DNA of 64,000 nucleotides from Prevotella sp. (lineage in GTDB: Bacteria; Bacteroidota; Bacteroidia; Bacteroidales; Bacteroidaceae). Shown here one piece after another: positions 1 to 8,441 of this stretch. The notes beneath the pieces were generated by a model. That model did not search any database, was not told the DNA's origin, and was given only the letters and a program-made list of their open reading frames with translations. Where the stretch lies: positions 1-64,000 of the forward strand of contig JAEETD010000005.1 in the NCBI GenBank assembly GCA_016290175.1, in the 5' to 3' direction. Each line of letters opens with the position of its first letter. The stretch's first letter is position 1. A program made the translations under genes and the position numbers.

Positions 1-436
1 AGGCCATGTAGTTACGCTCTTCGTCGTATTTTGCTTCCAGTTGCAGGCAGTTGCGCTTCTCGCCGCTGTTACCCTCAGGACTCCAGTATCTCAGTTGCCA
101 CGTCCCCGTGAATTTGCCGCTCAGTTCAAAGTCCTCCCAGTCGGTGTATTGCTCCTTACCGTCGATGGTGACGAGTTTGCGCGTCTGCCATTTACGCATT
201 CCCGTCAGTGTGCCGTCAGCCTGAAACGTCAGCCGCTCGAAGTAGCGCTGTCGCTCTCCGATTTTCTCGTAGTACCACGTTCCCACAATAATCGGCCCGT
301 ACTGCTCATTCAGTTGCACGGTCTTCTCGTGCGCCTCAGGATCGGCATATCTTGGTTCGTCGCTACCGCAAGAGGCGAGGGAGAGCATGGCAGCGGTCAT
401 CACGAGGATATTCCTCCAGAGTTTCATTGTTTTCAT
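1..436 (-). CDS. lipoprotein with lipobox (SLASCGS), copy 1, truncated by window start
   Basis: Minus-strand reading MKTMKLWRNILVMTAAMLSLASCGSDEPRYADPEAHEK..., near identical to 1926-2361 at an offset of 1925 bp. Confidence 0.85.
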   Translation of the reverse strand, partial: MKTMKLWRNILVMTAAMLSLASCGSDEPRYADPEAHEKTVQLNEQYGPIIVGTWYYEKIGERQRYFERLTFQADGTLTGMRKWQTRKLVTIDGKEQYTDWEDFELSGKFTGTWQLRYWSPEGNSGEKRNCLQLEAKYDEERNYMA

Positions 437-579
437 TTCGATATTTGTTGTTAATGTTTCTGTCTATATAAACGCCGTGAAGCGGAAATCCTGCATCGTC
501 GGACGTTAAATTTTGCAATTTTGCCCGCAAAGTTACGGAAAAAGGATGAAAAGACCCTCGGTGAGACCCAAAATGTGGG

Positions 580-610
580 TGCCGAGGGTGCATTTCTGAA
601 ACTAGTTTCA
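580..610. repeat. 31-bp dispersed element TGCCGAGGGTGCATTTCTGAAACTAGTTTCA, copy 1
   Basis: Identical 31 nt at 4397-4427; contains the 14-bp palindrome TGAAACTAGTTTCA. Confidence 0.85.
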
Positions 611-677
611 TAAATAGGGGTCAGTCCTAAAGCCCTGTTGAAAACCATAATGTGGTCATGTCATTCTCTAATTGGGG

Positions 678-914
678 TCATATCGGTCTCATATCGAAGT
701 CATATTCCTTCATCAGCTCATACAGATACGCGGGGCTTTGCACGTAGAGTTCCCCTTCCTCGTCCTGCAGGGCTGTCATCAGTGGTGAGTTATACACGCG
801 CTCCATCGCCTCCTCGATGCTGCAGCCCGTGTCCTCCATCACGTATTTCACCAACTCGCTCAGGACGTAGTCGGTGAGATAGGTCGCTATCTGATGATGA
901 TTGGGCTGGTTCAT
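678..914 (-). CDS. small protein, third gene of the DUF3791/DUF3990 module
   Basis: 78-aa ORF, overlaps the upstream stop by 4 nt (ATGA); acidic helical protein. Confidence 0.7.
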   Translation of the reverse strand: MNQPNHHQIATYLTDYVLSELVKYVMEDTGCSIEEAMERVYNSPLMTALQDEEGELYVQSPAYLYELMKEYDFDMRPI

Positions 915-1399
915 ACGGTTTCGACGTTGGTTTTGCGGAGGAAGCGTACGGCGCGCTCGGTTCCGAAGTAATACTGCTGGTCGAGGTAACGATCCTGAAG
1001 CAGACGTGCGGCCTCCTCGGGCGAGTAGATGCCCTCGCGATAGTTGGTCAGCTGGAGTACCACGCCGTCGTTGGCTATCGGCCCAATGACGATGTCGTAG
1101 TCGTGGACGGGCTCAGCGTTCTTCCTGTCGCGGTTGGCATCCACGAAGAGCAGCCACTCCACGCATGCCTTTTCGGGAAAGATCTTCACTTTCAGGTCCG
1201 ACGTCAGCGCCGCTTCGTCCAGTTCGTAGGTAATCAGTGTCGGTACGCCGCCGAAGAGCCGCGCCCTCTTCTGTGCCATGCGAATGGCGGTCGGGCGATC
1301 GGGCGTTGCGTAAAAGCCGTGACCGAAATCCTTGTATCGCAGGCCTATCTTGAGGCTGATGCGCTCGAAGTCAGCGTTGGTGCCGTGATAGAGTGTCAT
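911..1399 (-). CDS. DUF3990-like protein (ADP-ribosyltransferase-like fold suspected)
   Basis: LYHGT...FGHGFYATPDRPTAIRMAQ...DYDIVIGPIANDGV motifs resemble DUF3990. Confidence 0.75.
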   Translation of the reverse strand: MTLYHGTNADFERISLKIGLRYKDFGHGFYATPDRPTAIRMAQKRARLFGGVPTLITYELDEAALTSDLKVKIFPEKACVEWLLFVDANRDRKNAEPVHDYDIVIGPIANDGVVLQLTNYREGIYSPEEAARLLQDRYLDQQYYFGTERAVRFLRKTNVETV

Positions 1400-1611
1400 G
1401 CCAGTGTCCCCCCGTTCTTTTGACAGATGATGAGCACGTCGTCAATCGTCTCGTCCATCGACTGCAGGTGTTCCACGTCGTAAAACTCGATGAGGAATGC
1501 CAGCCCCTTATGCTCATGCAGGTAGCGGAAGGCCGCCTGCCGCGTCATATCGAAGCGCCGCCCGAAAGCCTGGATGCAGGCCGTAAGGAATGGTATCTCG
1601 TACTTGCTCAT
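1396..1611 (-). CDS. DUF3791-like small protein
   Basis: MSKYEIPFLTACIQAFGRRFDMTRQAAFRYLHEHKGLAFLIEFYDVEHLQSMDETIDDV; 4-nt overlap with the DUF3990 gene. Confidence 0.7.
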   Translation of the reverse strand: MSKYEIPFLTACIQAFGRRFDMTRQAAFRYLHEHKGLAFLIEFYDVEHLQSMDETIDDVLIICQKNGGTLA

Positions 1612-1803
1612 ATCTTTTCCCGTATTACGAATTGCGTTGGCAAAGATACGCATTTATTTCCACATACGTGCTAATTTGCCAGCAGTTTTACAAATAATTA
1701 GCGAAAAACGAGCGAAAGACAATACTATCCTACGACTTGCCGAGGCGCTCGACCTCTGGATTCCCGCTGACGCGCCTACCCATAGCCTTTCGCTTGCTAC
1801 CTT

Positions 1804-2361
1804 TCAGAACTCCAGCTCTTTATCCCCACGTTTGAAGTTCATCCAGCCGTCTGCGTCTTTGACGTAATAGCCTTGGATGCGGAGGGTTGTTGCGTCGGCA
1901 TATGCGAAGGTGGCAACGTATGAATAGGCCATGTAGTTACGCTCTTCGTCGTATTTTGCTTCCAGTTGCAGGCAGTTGCGCTTCTCGCCGCTGTTACCCT
2001 CAGGACTCCAGTATCTCAGTTGCCACGTCCCCGTGAATTTGCCGCTCAGTTCCACATTCTCCCAGTCGGTGTATTGCTCATTCCCGTCAATGGTGACGAG
2101 TTTACGCGTCTGCCACTTGCGCATTCCCGTCAGTGTGCCATCGGCCTGAAACGTCAGCCGCTCGAAGTAACGCTGCGTGTCGCTGATGTTCTCGTAGTAC
2201 CACGTTCCGACAATAATCGGCCCGTATTGCTCATTCAGTTGCACGGTCTTCTCGTGCGCCTCAGGGTCGGCATATCTTGGTTCGTCGCTGCCGCAAGAGG
2301 CGAGGGAGAGCATGGCAGCGGTCATCACGAGGATATTCCTCCAGAGTTTCATTGTCTTCAT
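1804..2361 (-). CDS. lipoprotein with lipobox, copy 2
   Basis: 185-aa ORF, SLASCGS lipobox, near-identical to the partial copy at 1-436. Confidence 0.85.
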   Translation of the reverse strand: MKTMKLWRNILVMTAAMLSLASCGSDEPRYADPEAHEKTVQLNEQYGPIIVGTWYYENISDTQRYFERLTFQADGTLTGMRKWQTRKLVTIDGNEQYTDWENVELSGKFTGTWQLRYWSPEGNSGEKRNCLQLEAKYDEERNYMAYSYVATFAYADATTLRIQGYYVKDADGWMNFKRGDKELEF

Positions 2362-2380
2362 TTCAATATTTGTTGTTAAA

Positions 2381-3543
2381 TTAGTGTGTCGCCTGATACC
2401 ACTTTGTGTCCTTCAATCCAACGGAGCGGGTGTTGTGGCTGGGGGCTGAGGTGGTAATGCCTGAATAGGCGCGGATGTCGTTGAAGCCATTCATAGCAGA
2501 ATAATATTGGAGGTGTGCGCCTTGTAGGGAACAGTCGCTTCCAGTTGGCGGTTGAAGGCATCGAGCAGGCTCTGGTCGGTGCAGAGATGGGCGATGTAGT
2601 CGCCGAGATCGTAGAACAGCGGGGGATCGTAGCCGTCCATCCGTTGCACGTCGGCCAACAGGGAGTAGTCAAATTCCTGCGTCTGGTTAATGTTCCTCAC
2701 AATCGCGGCCAGCGCGTCGAGTTCGCGGCAGTCGGTCACGGCGATGGTACCGCAGGGCGTAGCATAATGACTGTAGAAGTCGAGGAAGGTCTGGCAGAGG
2801 GCGGCGTAATCGACGGTGCCGACGAGGTGGCGGGTGCAGTGATGGTAGGGGAAACCGTAAATCATGATTTCCGTCGGACAGCTGATGAGATAGTCGGTCA
2901 CGTCCTTGAGGTCGTAGGCGGCTTCGACGGACGACATGAAGCAGTCGTCGAACATGATATACTCCATCCGCATCCCCGCGTCGCCAATGGCATCGGCCAA
3001 CGTCGTGGTCTCAATCTGATATTCACTTGTCCAGCCGCCGAACCACCGCGTCTGCGGTACATCGTCACGCTGGAAGTGGTATTGGCTCCGTGTGCGGCTC
3101 ATGCTGACGGGGAGCCAGCCCATGCCATGACAGCCTACGATGAGCGAGTAGCGGCGGGCGGAGGTGATGGTCCGCACATCGTTGAGCATCGTCGTGATGT
3201 TCTCGCGCTGCGTGAAGTCGGGCTGGTTGTAGATCATCAGCGTGTCGCGGACGCATTGGTTCTGTTCTTTTCGTAGTTCTATTACATTAGCCCTTTCCGT
3301 AGTTGATGAAATGCAGACGATGACGCGCTCGTTTTTCAGCAGTCCGCCTTTGATGGCGGTCTCGAAGTCCGCAATATTCTGCTCAAAGTACGGCGTCATA
3401 TTCGTTGACCACGGCATGAAGAAGATGACCGTCTGCTCCGTCGGTTCATCAATCGACTCATCTTCGTCATCGTGGCAAGCCGTCAGCAGGAATGTTGCCG
3501 ACAGCATGGCCAGCAGGAGCAGAAACCGTCTGTAGTGTTTCAT
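2381..3543 (-). pseudogene. clostripain-like (C11) cysteine peptidase lipoprotein with a C-terminal frameshift
   Basis: ORF 2491-3543 has VGCHGMGW and FDDCFMSSVEAAYDL (His/Cys catalytic motifs). Inserting one T near 2500 restores SNYYSAMNGFNDIRAYSGITTSAPSHNTRSVGLKDTKWYQATH* ending at 2381. Confidence 0.75.
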
Positions 3544-4310
3544 TCCGCCTCGGCCTCCTTGATTTTCGCTAACAGTTCGGCACGCTTCGTCTCGTTAGTG
3601 CCATGGACGGCGTGGCGGACAATACCCTTTTTATCGACGACGATGGTGAGCGGGAAGCCCTCATAGCCAATCCATGCCATCATGTCCTTTGCCTCGACAA
3701 GGTGCGTCCATGTGAAGTGATGCTTGTCGGTGATCTTGCGGGCCGTCTCGACATCGTGGTAGGTGGCCGAGAAGAACATTACGCCGGGCAGTTGCTCCTT
3801 CCACTCCGAGAGGATAGGCATTTCTGCACGGCAGGGACCGCAGCCGGAGTACCAGAGGTTAATCACCATGACGCGCCCTCGGACACTGTCGTTCGTCCAC
3901 GTGCGCCCATCCATATCCTTTTCCGAGAACTGCGGGAACGGCTCACCCTCCTTTGGCGAATACCATGTACCGTCGGCCTTCACGCCAGCCTGTGTCAGCG
4001 AGGTCATCGTGGCCATCATATTGAGGCCGTTCAGGAACTGGTCGGCGTTGTGAACCTGTTCGCGGGGAATGGCCTTGCGGATGAGCGACTTGGGCAGTGT
4101 GGCGTTGACGTTGATGACGGTGACGCTGTTACCCTCCTTGTCCTTCAGCCGCGACATGGTCTTCTCGCCATCAGGCAACTGAGGCATCTCGCGGAAGAAA
4201 TAGCCGTTGGAGAGAAATTTCGGAATGACCGTGTCGATGCGTTCTTCCTGTGCCTGCCCCGCCATTGTGACAAGGAAGGACAAAATGGTGATGATAGTTT
4301 TCTTGCTCAT
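3540..4310 (-). CDS. TlpA-like thioredoxin-fold protein
   Basis: VINLWYSGCGPCRAEMP CxxC motif, signal peptide MSKKTIITILSFLVTMAGQAQ; 4-nt overlap with the C11 gene. Confidence 0.85.
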   Translation of the reverse strand: MSKKTIITILSFLVTMAGQAQEERIDTVIPKFLSNGYFFREMPQLPDGEKTMSRLKDKEGNSVTVINVNATLPKSLIRKAIPREQVHNADQFLNGLNMMATMTSLTQAGVKADGTWYSPKEGEPFPQFSEKDMDGRTWTNDSVRGRVMVINLWYSGCGPCRAEMPILSEWKEQLPGVMFFSATYHDVETARKITDKHHFTWTHLVEAKDMMAWIGYEGFPLTIVVDKKGIVRHAVHGTNETKRAELLAKIKEAEAE

Positions 4311-4396
4311 ATTCGTTTTTGAAGATTTAAACTGCAAAGTTACAAAGAATCGGGCGTACAAGCATTCAGCAAAGTATAAAAAAGCATAAAATCGAC

Positions 4397-4427
4397 TGCC
4401 GAGGGTGCATTTCTGAAACTAGTTTCA
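4397..4427. repeat. 31-bp dispersed element, copy 2
   Basis: Identical to 580-610; upstream of the TlpA-C11-lipoprotein operon. Confidence 0.85.
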
Positions 4428-4475
4428 GAGTTTTGCAATAACCAGCCTTATTTGAGTGGAGGTCACCTTTGTGTC

Positions 4476-4607
4476 GTTCAGATAGTCTCAACGAGTTGTT
4501 CAGATAATTTGAACGAGTCATTCAGATAATCCCTTTACCCCCTAAGAGATTATCTGAACGAGTCAAAGAGACTATTCGAATGAAGTGTCGAGACTATCTA
4601 AACAGAT
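4476..4607. repeat. 22-bp degenerate direct and inverted repeats
   Basis: GTTCAGATAGTCTCAACGAGTT / GTTCAGATAATTTGAACGAGTC, then inverted arm TTCAGATAAT(4521-4530)/ATTATCTGAA(4549-4558). Confidence 0.8.
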
Positions 4608-4614
4608 GAATCTA

Positions 4615-4744
4615 TACACAGATAACAGATAACACAGATAATTTTATAAACTTCTCGCGTACCGTGTGAACATTATTATACGTGCGAGCGCGCGCAGTAC
4701 GCGTAAAATCATAGAAATTATCTGTGTTATCTGTCATCTGTGTA
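4615..4744. repeat. 130-bp element with 30-bp terminal inverted repeats (29/30) and a GC-rich core
   Basis: TACACAGATAACAGATAACACAGATAATTT ... AAATTATCTGTGTTATCTGTCATCTGTGTA; inner CGCGTAC/GTACGCG. Confidence 0.9.
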
Positions 4745-4921
4745 CAAACAACATCCATAGTCAAAGAACACAAGTGCAAAGATACAACATTTTTTGCCGA
4801 AATCCAAATTATTTTCCAACTTTTCGTATCCCGCCCATTTTTTCTCCTCAATTATTTGGCAGTATCAGAAATAATCCTTACCTTTGCCACCGGATTATTA
4901 ATATCTTAACTTTTTATCGAT

Positions 4922-5062
4922 ATGGAAACAACAAAAAAGAAAAGAACCCGCGAAGAGGTGAGAGCTGCATTCCGGGAAACAATGAGAAGGAAAAAAGAGT
5001 GGCTTGAAGAAAGCACGAAACAACTTGAATTGTTGAACCATCAGGGGTTCTTTAATTACTAA
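4922..5062 (+). CDS. 46-aa charged small protein upstream of DUF6169
   Basis: METTKKKRTREEVRAAFRETMRRKKEWLEESTKQLELLNHQGFFNY*. Confidence 0.6.
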   Translation: METTKKKRTREEVRAAFRETMRRKKEWLEESTKQLELLNHQGFFNY

Positions 5063-5091
5063 GAATCCCTTTTTAAAAATCCTTATCTACT

Positions 5092-5619
5092 ATGAATACG
5101 CTTAGACTTGATTTCATTAACAAACGTGCACCTTATCTGGTGAAAGAGAACCCTCATGCCGTAAACTCGTATGTCTTTAAGACGGATACAGGCACAGAAT
5201 TCGTTATCAGTTTGCAGGAAAATAGTGCTATTGTTCCGAGTGGAGCCTATGAGTTGGGAATAAACAACCCACATCATGGGCGCTCTCCTCTTGACACAAA
5301 GCTAAAGTATACTATCTTTGCTATTGTTGAAGAGTTCTTTGAACAAAACGGCGACGAAGCAATGCTTTATTTGGCTGAGACCGGCGATGAGAAACAGAGT
5401 TTCAGAAATAGACTGTTCGTAAGATGGTTCAATACGTATGAACAGCGAGACAAATATTTCATCAAGACTGGAGAAGGGAAAATGGACGGTGAAATGAATT
5501 TTCTTGCCATTATCTCTAGAATCACAAATCCCAGATTGGCAGAAATCATTGAAGAATTTGATGAAACCATATCATTCCTCTTTGATCCTGTAGAAGAAAA
5601 AACAGATGAGCAGCCATAG
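5092..5619 (+). CDS. DUF6169-like protein
   Basis: 175-aa ORF MNTLRLDFINKRAPYLVKENPHAVNSYVFKTDTGTEFVISL... Confidence 0.7.
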   Translation: MNTLRLDFINKRAPYLVKENPHAVNSYVFKTDTGTEFVISLQENSAIVPSGAYELGINNPHHGRSPLDTKLKYTIFAIVEEFFEQNGDEAMLYLAETGDEKQSFRNRLFVRWFNTYEQRDKYFIKTGEGKMDGEMNFLAIISRITNPRLAEIIEEFDETISFLFDPVEEKTDEQP

Positions 5620-5629
5620 ACTTATATCG

Positions 5630-6238
5630 TTATGACTGGGCGCGGAAGGTGATGTCTTTGCGGATCTTGGAGAGCATCTGCGGGGTGATGCAGAGGAATG
5701 AGGAGATGGCATTGAGGGGAAGATGCTCCACGATGCCAGGACAGCGGTGGAGCAGCAGTTCGTAACGCTCGCGGGCCGTCGCGCGGTGGAAGTCGAGGTA
5801 ACGGGCACGAGCCTGACTCAGCAGATGCTCAGCAATAATAGCGCGCAGTTCCATCATCTCCATGTTCTGACGGAAAAGGTTCATCAATTGTTCGCCGCTG
5901 ACTTGGAACACACGGCTGGGCAGCATCGCCTCTATCGTGGTCTGCGACGGACGCCCGTCGAGGCAACTGGGATAGTCGCCCACAAACTCACCCTCAAATG
6001 AGAACCAGGTGATATGCTCGCGGCTATCGCTAAGACCGCGCGTCACATATTTGAAGCAACCCTCGGCCACGAAGCCAAACCACTGCGACGGCTCACCCTC
6101 GCGCTCCACCTGCTCGTCTTTGCGGTACACCACCATCCTACCCTCCTGCTCGCAGAAATCACGAAGCTCCTGAAGGTCAATACTGTTTATTCCGAATTTC
6201 TGTTCCATATCTTGGCTGCAAAGATACAGTATAAACAA
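5630..6238 (-). CDS. Crp/Fnr family transcriptional regulator
   Basis: cNMP-binding-like N-terminus and C-terminal ISSFLCITPQMLSKIRKD HTH. Confidence 0.85.
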   Translation of the reverse strand: MFILYLCSQDMEQKFGINSIDLQELRDFCEQEGRMVVYRKDEQVEREGEPSQWFGFVAEGCFKYVTRGLSDSREHITWFSFEGEFVGDYPSCLDGRPSQTTIEAMLPSRVFQVSGEQLMNLFRQNMEMMELRAIIAEHLLSQARARYLDFHRATARERYELLLHRCPGIVEHLPLNAISSFLCITPQMLSKIRKDITFRAQS

Positions 6239-6331
6239 CGTTTCTGCCCATTTATTACCTTAAAGATACTTAATGTTTTGTATTATTCCGATTCTTTAAC
6301 CTCCGTTTTTGGTGTTTAAAACTCCTTAAAA

Positions 6332-6361
6332 AGCACGGGACGCATCACTGCGTCCCGTGCT
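6332..6361 (-). terminator. intrinsic terminator, 13-bp stem and 4-nt loop
   Basis: AGCACGGGACGCA-TCAC-TGCGTCCCGTGCT followed by a T run on the minus strand, downstream of the 6399-7574 gene. Confidence 0.85.
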
Positions 6362-6398
6362 CATTCCCTAGGGGTTACTAATTGTTTTATGAAACTAT

Positions 6399-7574
6399 TT
6401 ATTCTACTACTGTTCTTGGATGATACTCAAAAAGGCGCTGGTTCTCGCGGAGTTCCTTGATATCCAAGGAGCGTACACAGCCAGACCAGTTGGCACCCCA
6501 GGCACTGAATGGCTCGCCGGCTGGTACGATATAGGTAATCTTTGTCAGTTCCAAAGGCAATGGATCGAACACCATCACGTAGGCTATATAGTCGCCAGCC
6601 ATACCCTCCATAAAGAACAATTCATCTTGGGGAATACCCTGTACCTCACGGAGTTTATACTGGTGCCCCGTCTCGTCAATCAGTTTGATGTCATGCTCGA
6701 ACACAAAATATTCGCGTGTCCAGTTCTGTTCGTAGCCAATGGCAAGGTAGGTGGCCTCTGAAGTGCGCCATATTGCCATCGTATTATCCTTTAGCGGTTT
6801 GATAAGGTGAGCATCTGTCATCACTTTCCAAGAATCCCAATTCTGACGGTCGTAAGGTTTATTCACGTTAAGATGCTCTCTAAGCAAACGTGGCTTGTGG
6901 AACTGCGGGATGGTATCATAGTCCAGAGGCTGCCACGTGCCGAATGCCTGATAGCGGACGGTCACGGGCATGCCCATCATATTCCAGCATGAAACACCAT
7001 AGATTCGAATATCTTTAGTTGTTTCAGGTAGCGGTGCGAAGAATATCTTCAGGTCAAGCACATCGCCTTTCTTCGCTCTTACGGTGAAGTGTTTGTTATA
7101 GGTATCCGGTTCTGTACGGCGAATGCGATATTGCACCCCTGTTTCCTGATCCACGAGACTCGTCTCTTCTGAGGCAAGAAACAGGTTGCTCACTTCGTCG
7201 GCAGGCATAGGGAAATAGCAATGAAGCACAGTCTCATTGTTCTCTTCCGTCAGTCGCCAACTCAGCGGAACATAAGACTGGCTCTCCAACACACCAGCCA
7301 TCTCCGGAAAATATTTGGAGTAATCTTTCTCTATAGCAACGTTCTTTGTCTCGCAATAGTCTTTAACCCAATCCATGTTCGTCCCATGCCATACGGCTGT
7401 GGTCTTCTTCTTCTCCTTTTTGACTTCCGGGCGAGAAAAGAAATTGCCCGCACTCTTGGCATACAACTTCACGCCAGACTTGTCCGACTGAAGACTGTAC
7501 AGACTAACATTTCCTTGTGCCTGCGAGGCGAGGGTTGCCAGTGCCAGGAGGCTCATCATAAAGATTCTTTTCAT
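6399..7574 (-). CDS. secreted protein of unknown function in a sigma/anti-sigma operon
   Basis: 391-aa ORF with signal peptide MKRIFMMSLLALATLASQAQG. Confidence 0.75.
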   Translation of the reverse strand: MKRIFMMSLLALATLASQAQGNVSLYSLQSDKSGVKLYAKSAGNFFSRPEVKKEKKKTTAVWHGTNMDWVKDYCETKNVAIEKDYSKYFPEMAGVLESQSYVPLSWRLTEENNETVLHCYFPMPADEVSNLFLASEETSLVDQETGVQYRIRRTEPDTYNKHFTVRAKKGDVLDLKIFFAPLPETTKDIRIYGVSCWNMMGMPVTVRYQAFGTWQPLDYDTIPQFHKPRLLREHLNVNKPYDRQNWDSWKVMTDAHLIKPLKDNTMAIWRTSEATYLAIGYEQNWTREYFVFEHDIKLIDETGHQYKLREVQGIPQDELFFMEGMAGDYIAYVMVFDPLPLELTKITYIVPAGEPFSAWGANWSGCVRSLDIKELRENQRLFEYHPRTVVE

Positions 7575-7586
7575 ACGGTTTCGTTT

Positions 7587-8441
7587 TTAATAAATTAATG
7601 TACTAAAGTTGGTATGCGTCAGCTGTTCGCGATAATTCTGATAACAGACCGAAGAGACAGTGGTCTCTATCGGCGAGTGGGTACTGAAGAGCAGAATACG
7701 TTCGCCCACGAGGCGCTCTGCTATCCAGAGATATTTTTCGCCCTTTCTCAAATCCTTCAGGGTGAAGAAAAACTGCTGGTGAGAGTAGGACAGCAGATAG
7801 CCCGGCGTCTTGCTGTCGTACCAGCAGGCAGCTTGCAACAGTCGGGCAAAGAGATCGTACTCTTCCTTGTCTTCAAAGACGTAGGCCGTGCTGACAATAG
7901 TGCTGTCGACGCCCTTATCTGAGGAGCAATTGAGCGGCACTGCCTTCACCTGATTATAATCAGCCAGTTTGGCAATAAACTCCTCCATGCGGCTGGGAGC
8001 CTGGTAAGCTACCGTATCTTCGGTCTGGATCTGGGCAGCATAGTGCAGATTAGGATCGGCTATTTGTACGACGGGAGCGGACTCTTGGTCCGTAGGAAGC
8101 GGACTCTCAGTCCGTCGGGGTCGGACCGGACGAGCGACGTGGGTCGAGGGTGTCGAGCTACGTGGCTCGGCGGGCTCGATGTACGTGGGTCGAGGGTTTC
8201 GAGCTACGTGGGTCGTCGCTACCAATGGTTTGGCGGGTTCTGGCTGATGCGGTTTCACCAGCAGTACGACCAGTGCGATACAGGCCACGGCCAAGGCCGC
8301 TATCACCGCCCGTTTTATGCTGATGCTGCGATGGCGGCCGGACTCCATCCTCCGCATCACACGATCGGTGAAATCGGACGGCAGTTGTGGCTGCGATGCC
8401 TCGAACGAAGCCTTGAGTTTATCGTATCTTTTATTTCCCAT
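7587..8441 (-). CDS. membrane anti-sigma-factor-like protein with a repeat-encoded linker
   Basis: 284 aa, one TM (AVIAALAVACIALVVLLV), overlaps the sigma factor gene start by 11 nt. Confidence 0.65.
   Translation of the reverse strand: MGNKRYDKLKASFEASQPQLPSDFTDRVMRRMESGRHRSISIKRAVIAALAVACIALVVLLVKPHQPEPAKPLVATTHVARNPRPTYIEPAEPRSSTPSTHVARPVRPRRTESPLPTDQESAPVVQIADPNLHYAAQIQTEDTVAYQAPSRMEEFIAKLADYNQVKAVPLNCSSDKGVDSTIVSTAYVFEDKEEYDLFARLLQAACWYDSKTPGYLLSYSHQQFFFTLKDLRKGEKYLWIAERLVGERILLFSTHSPIETTVSSVCYQNYREQLTHTNFSTLIY
8077..8215. repeat. 22-bp x2 and 23-bp x3.4 tandem repeats inside a coding region
   Basis: GCGGACTCTTGGTCCGTAGGAA/GCGGACTCTCAGTCCGTCGGGG; ACGTGGGTCGAGGGTGTCGAGCT/ACGTGGCTCGGCGGGCTCGATGT/ACGTGGGTCGAGGGTTTCGAGCT/ACGTGGGTCG. 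Confidence 0.9.

Noticed and set aside
41-454. Paired 137-aa ORFs at 41-454 and 1966-2379 as conserved genes
   Set aside because: Their similarity only reflects the duplicated lipoprotein gene on the other strand.
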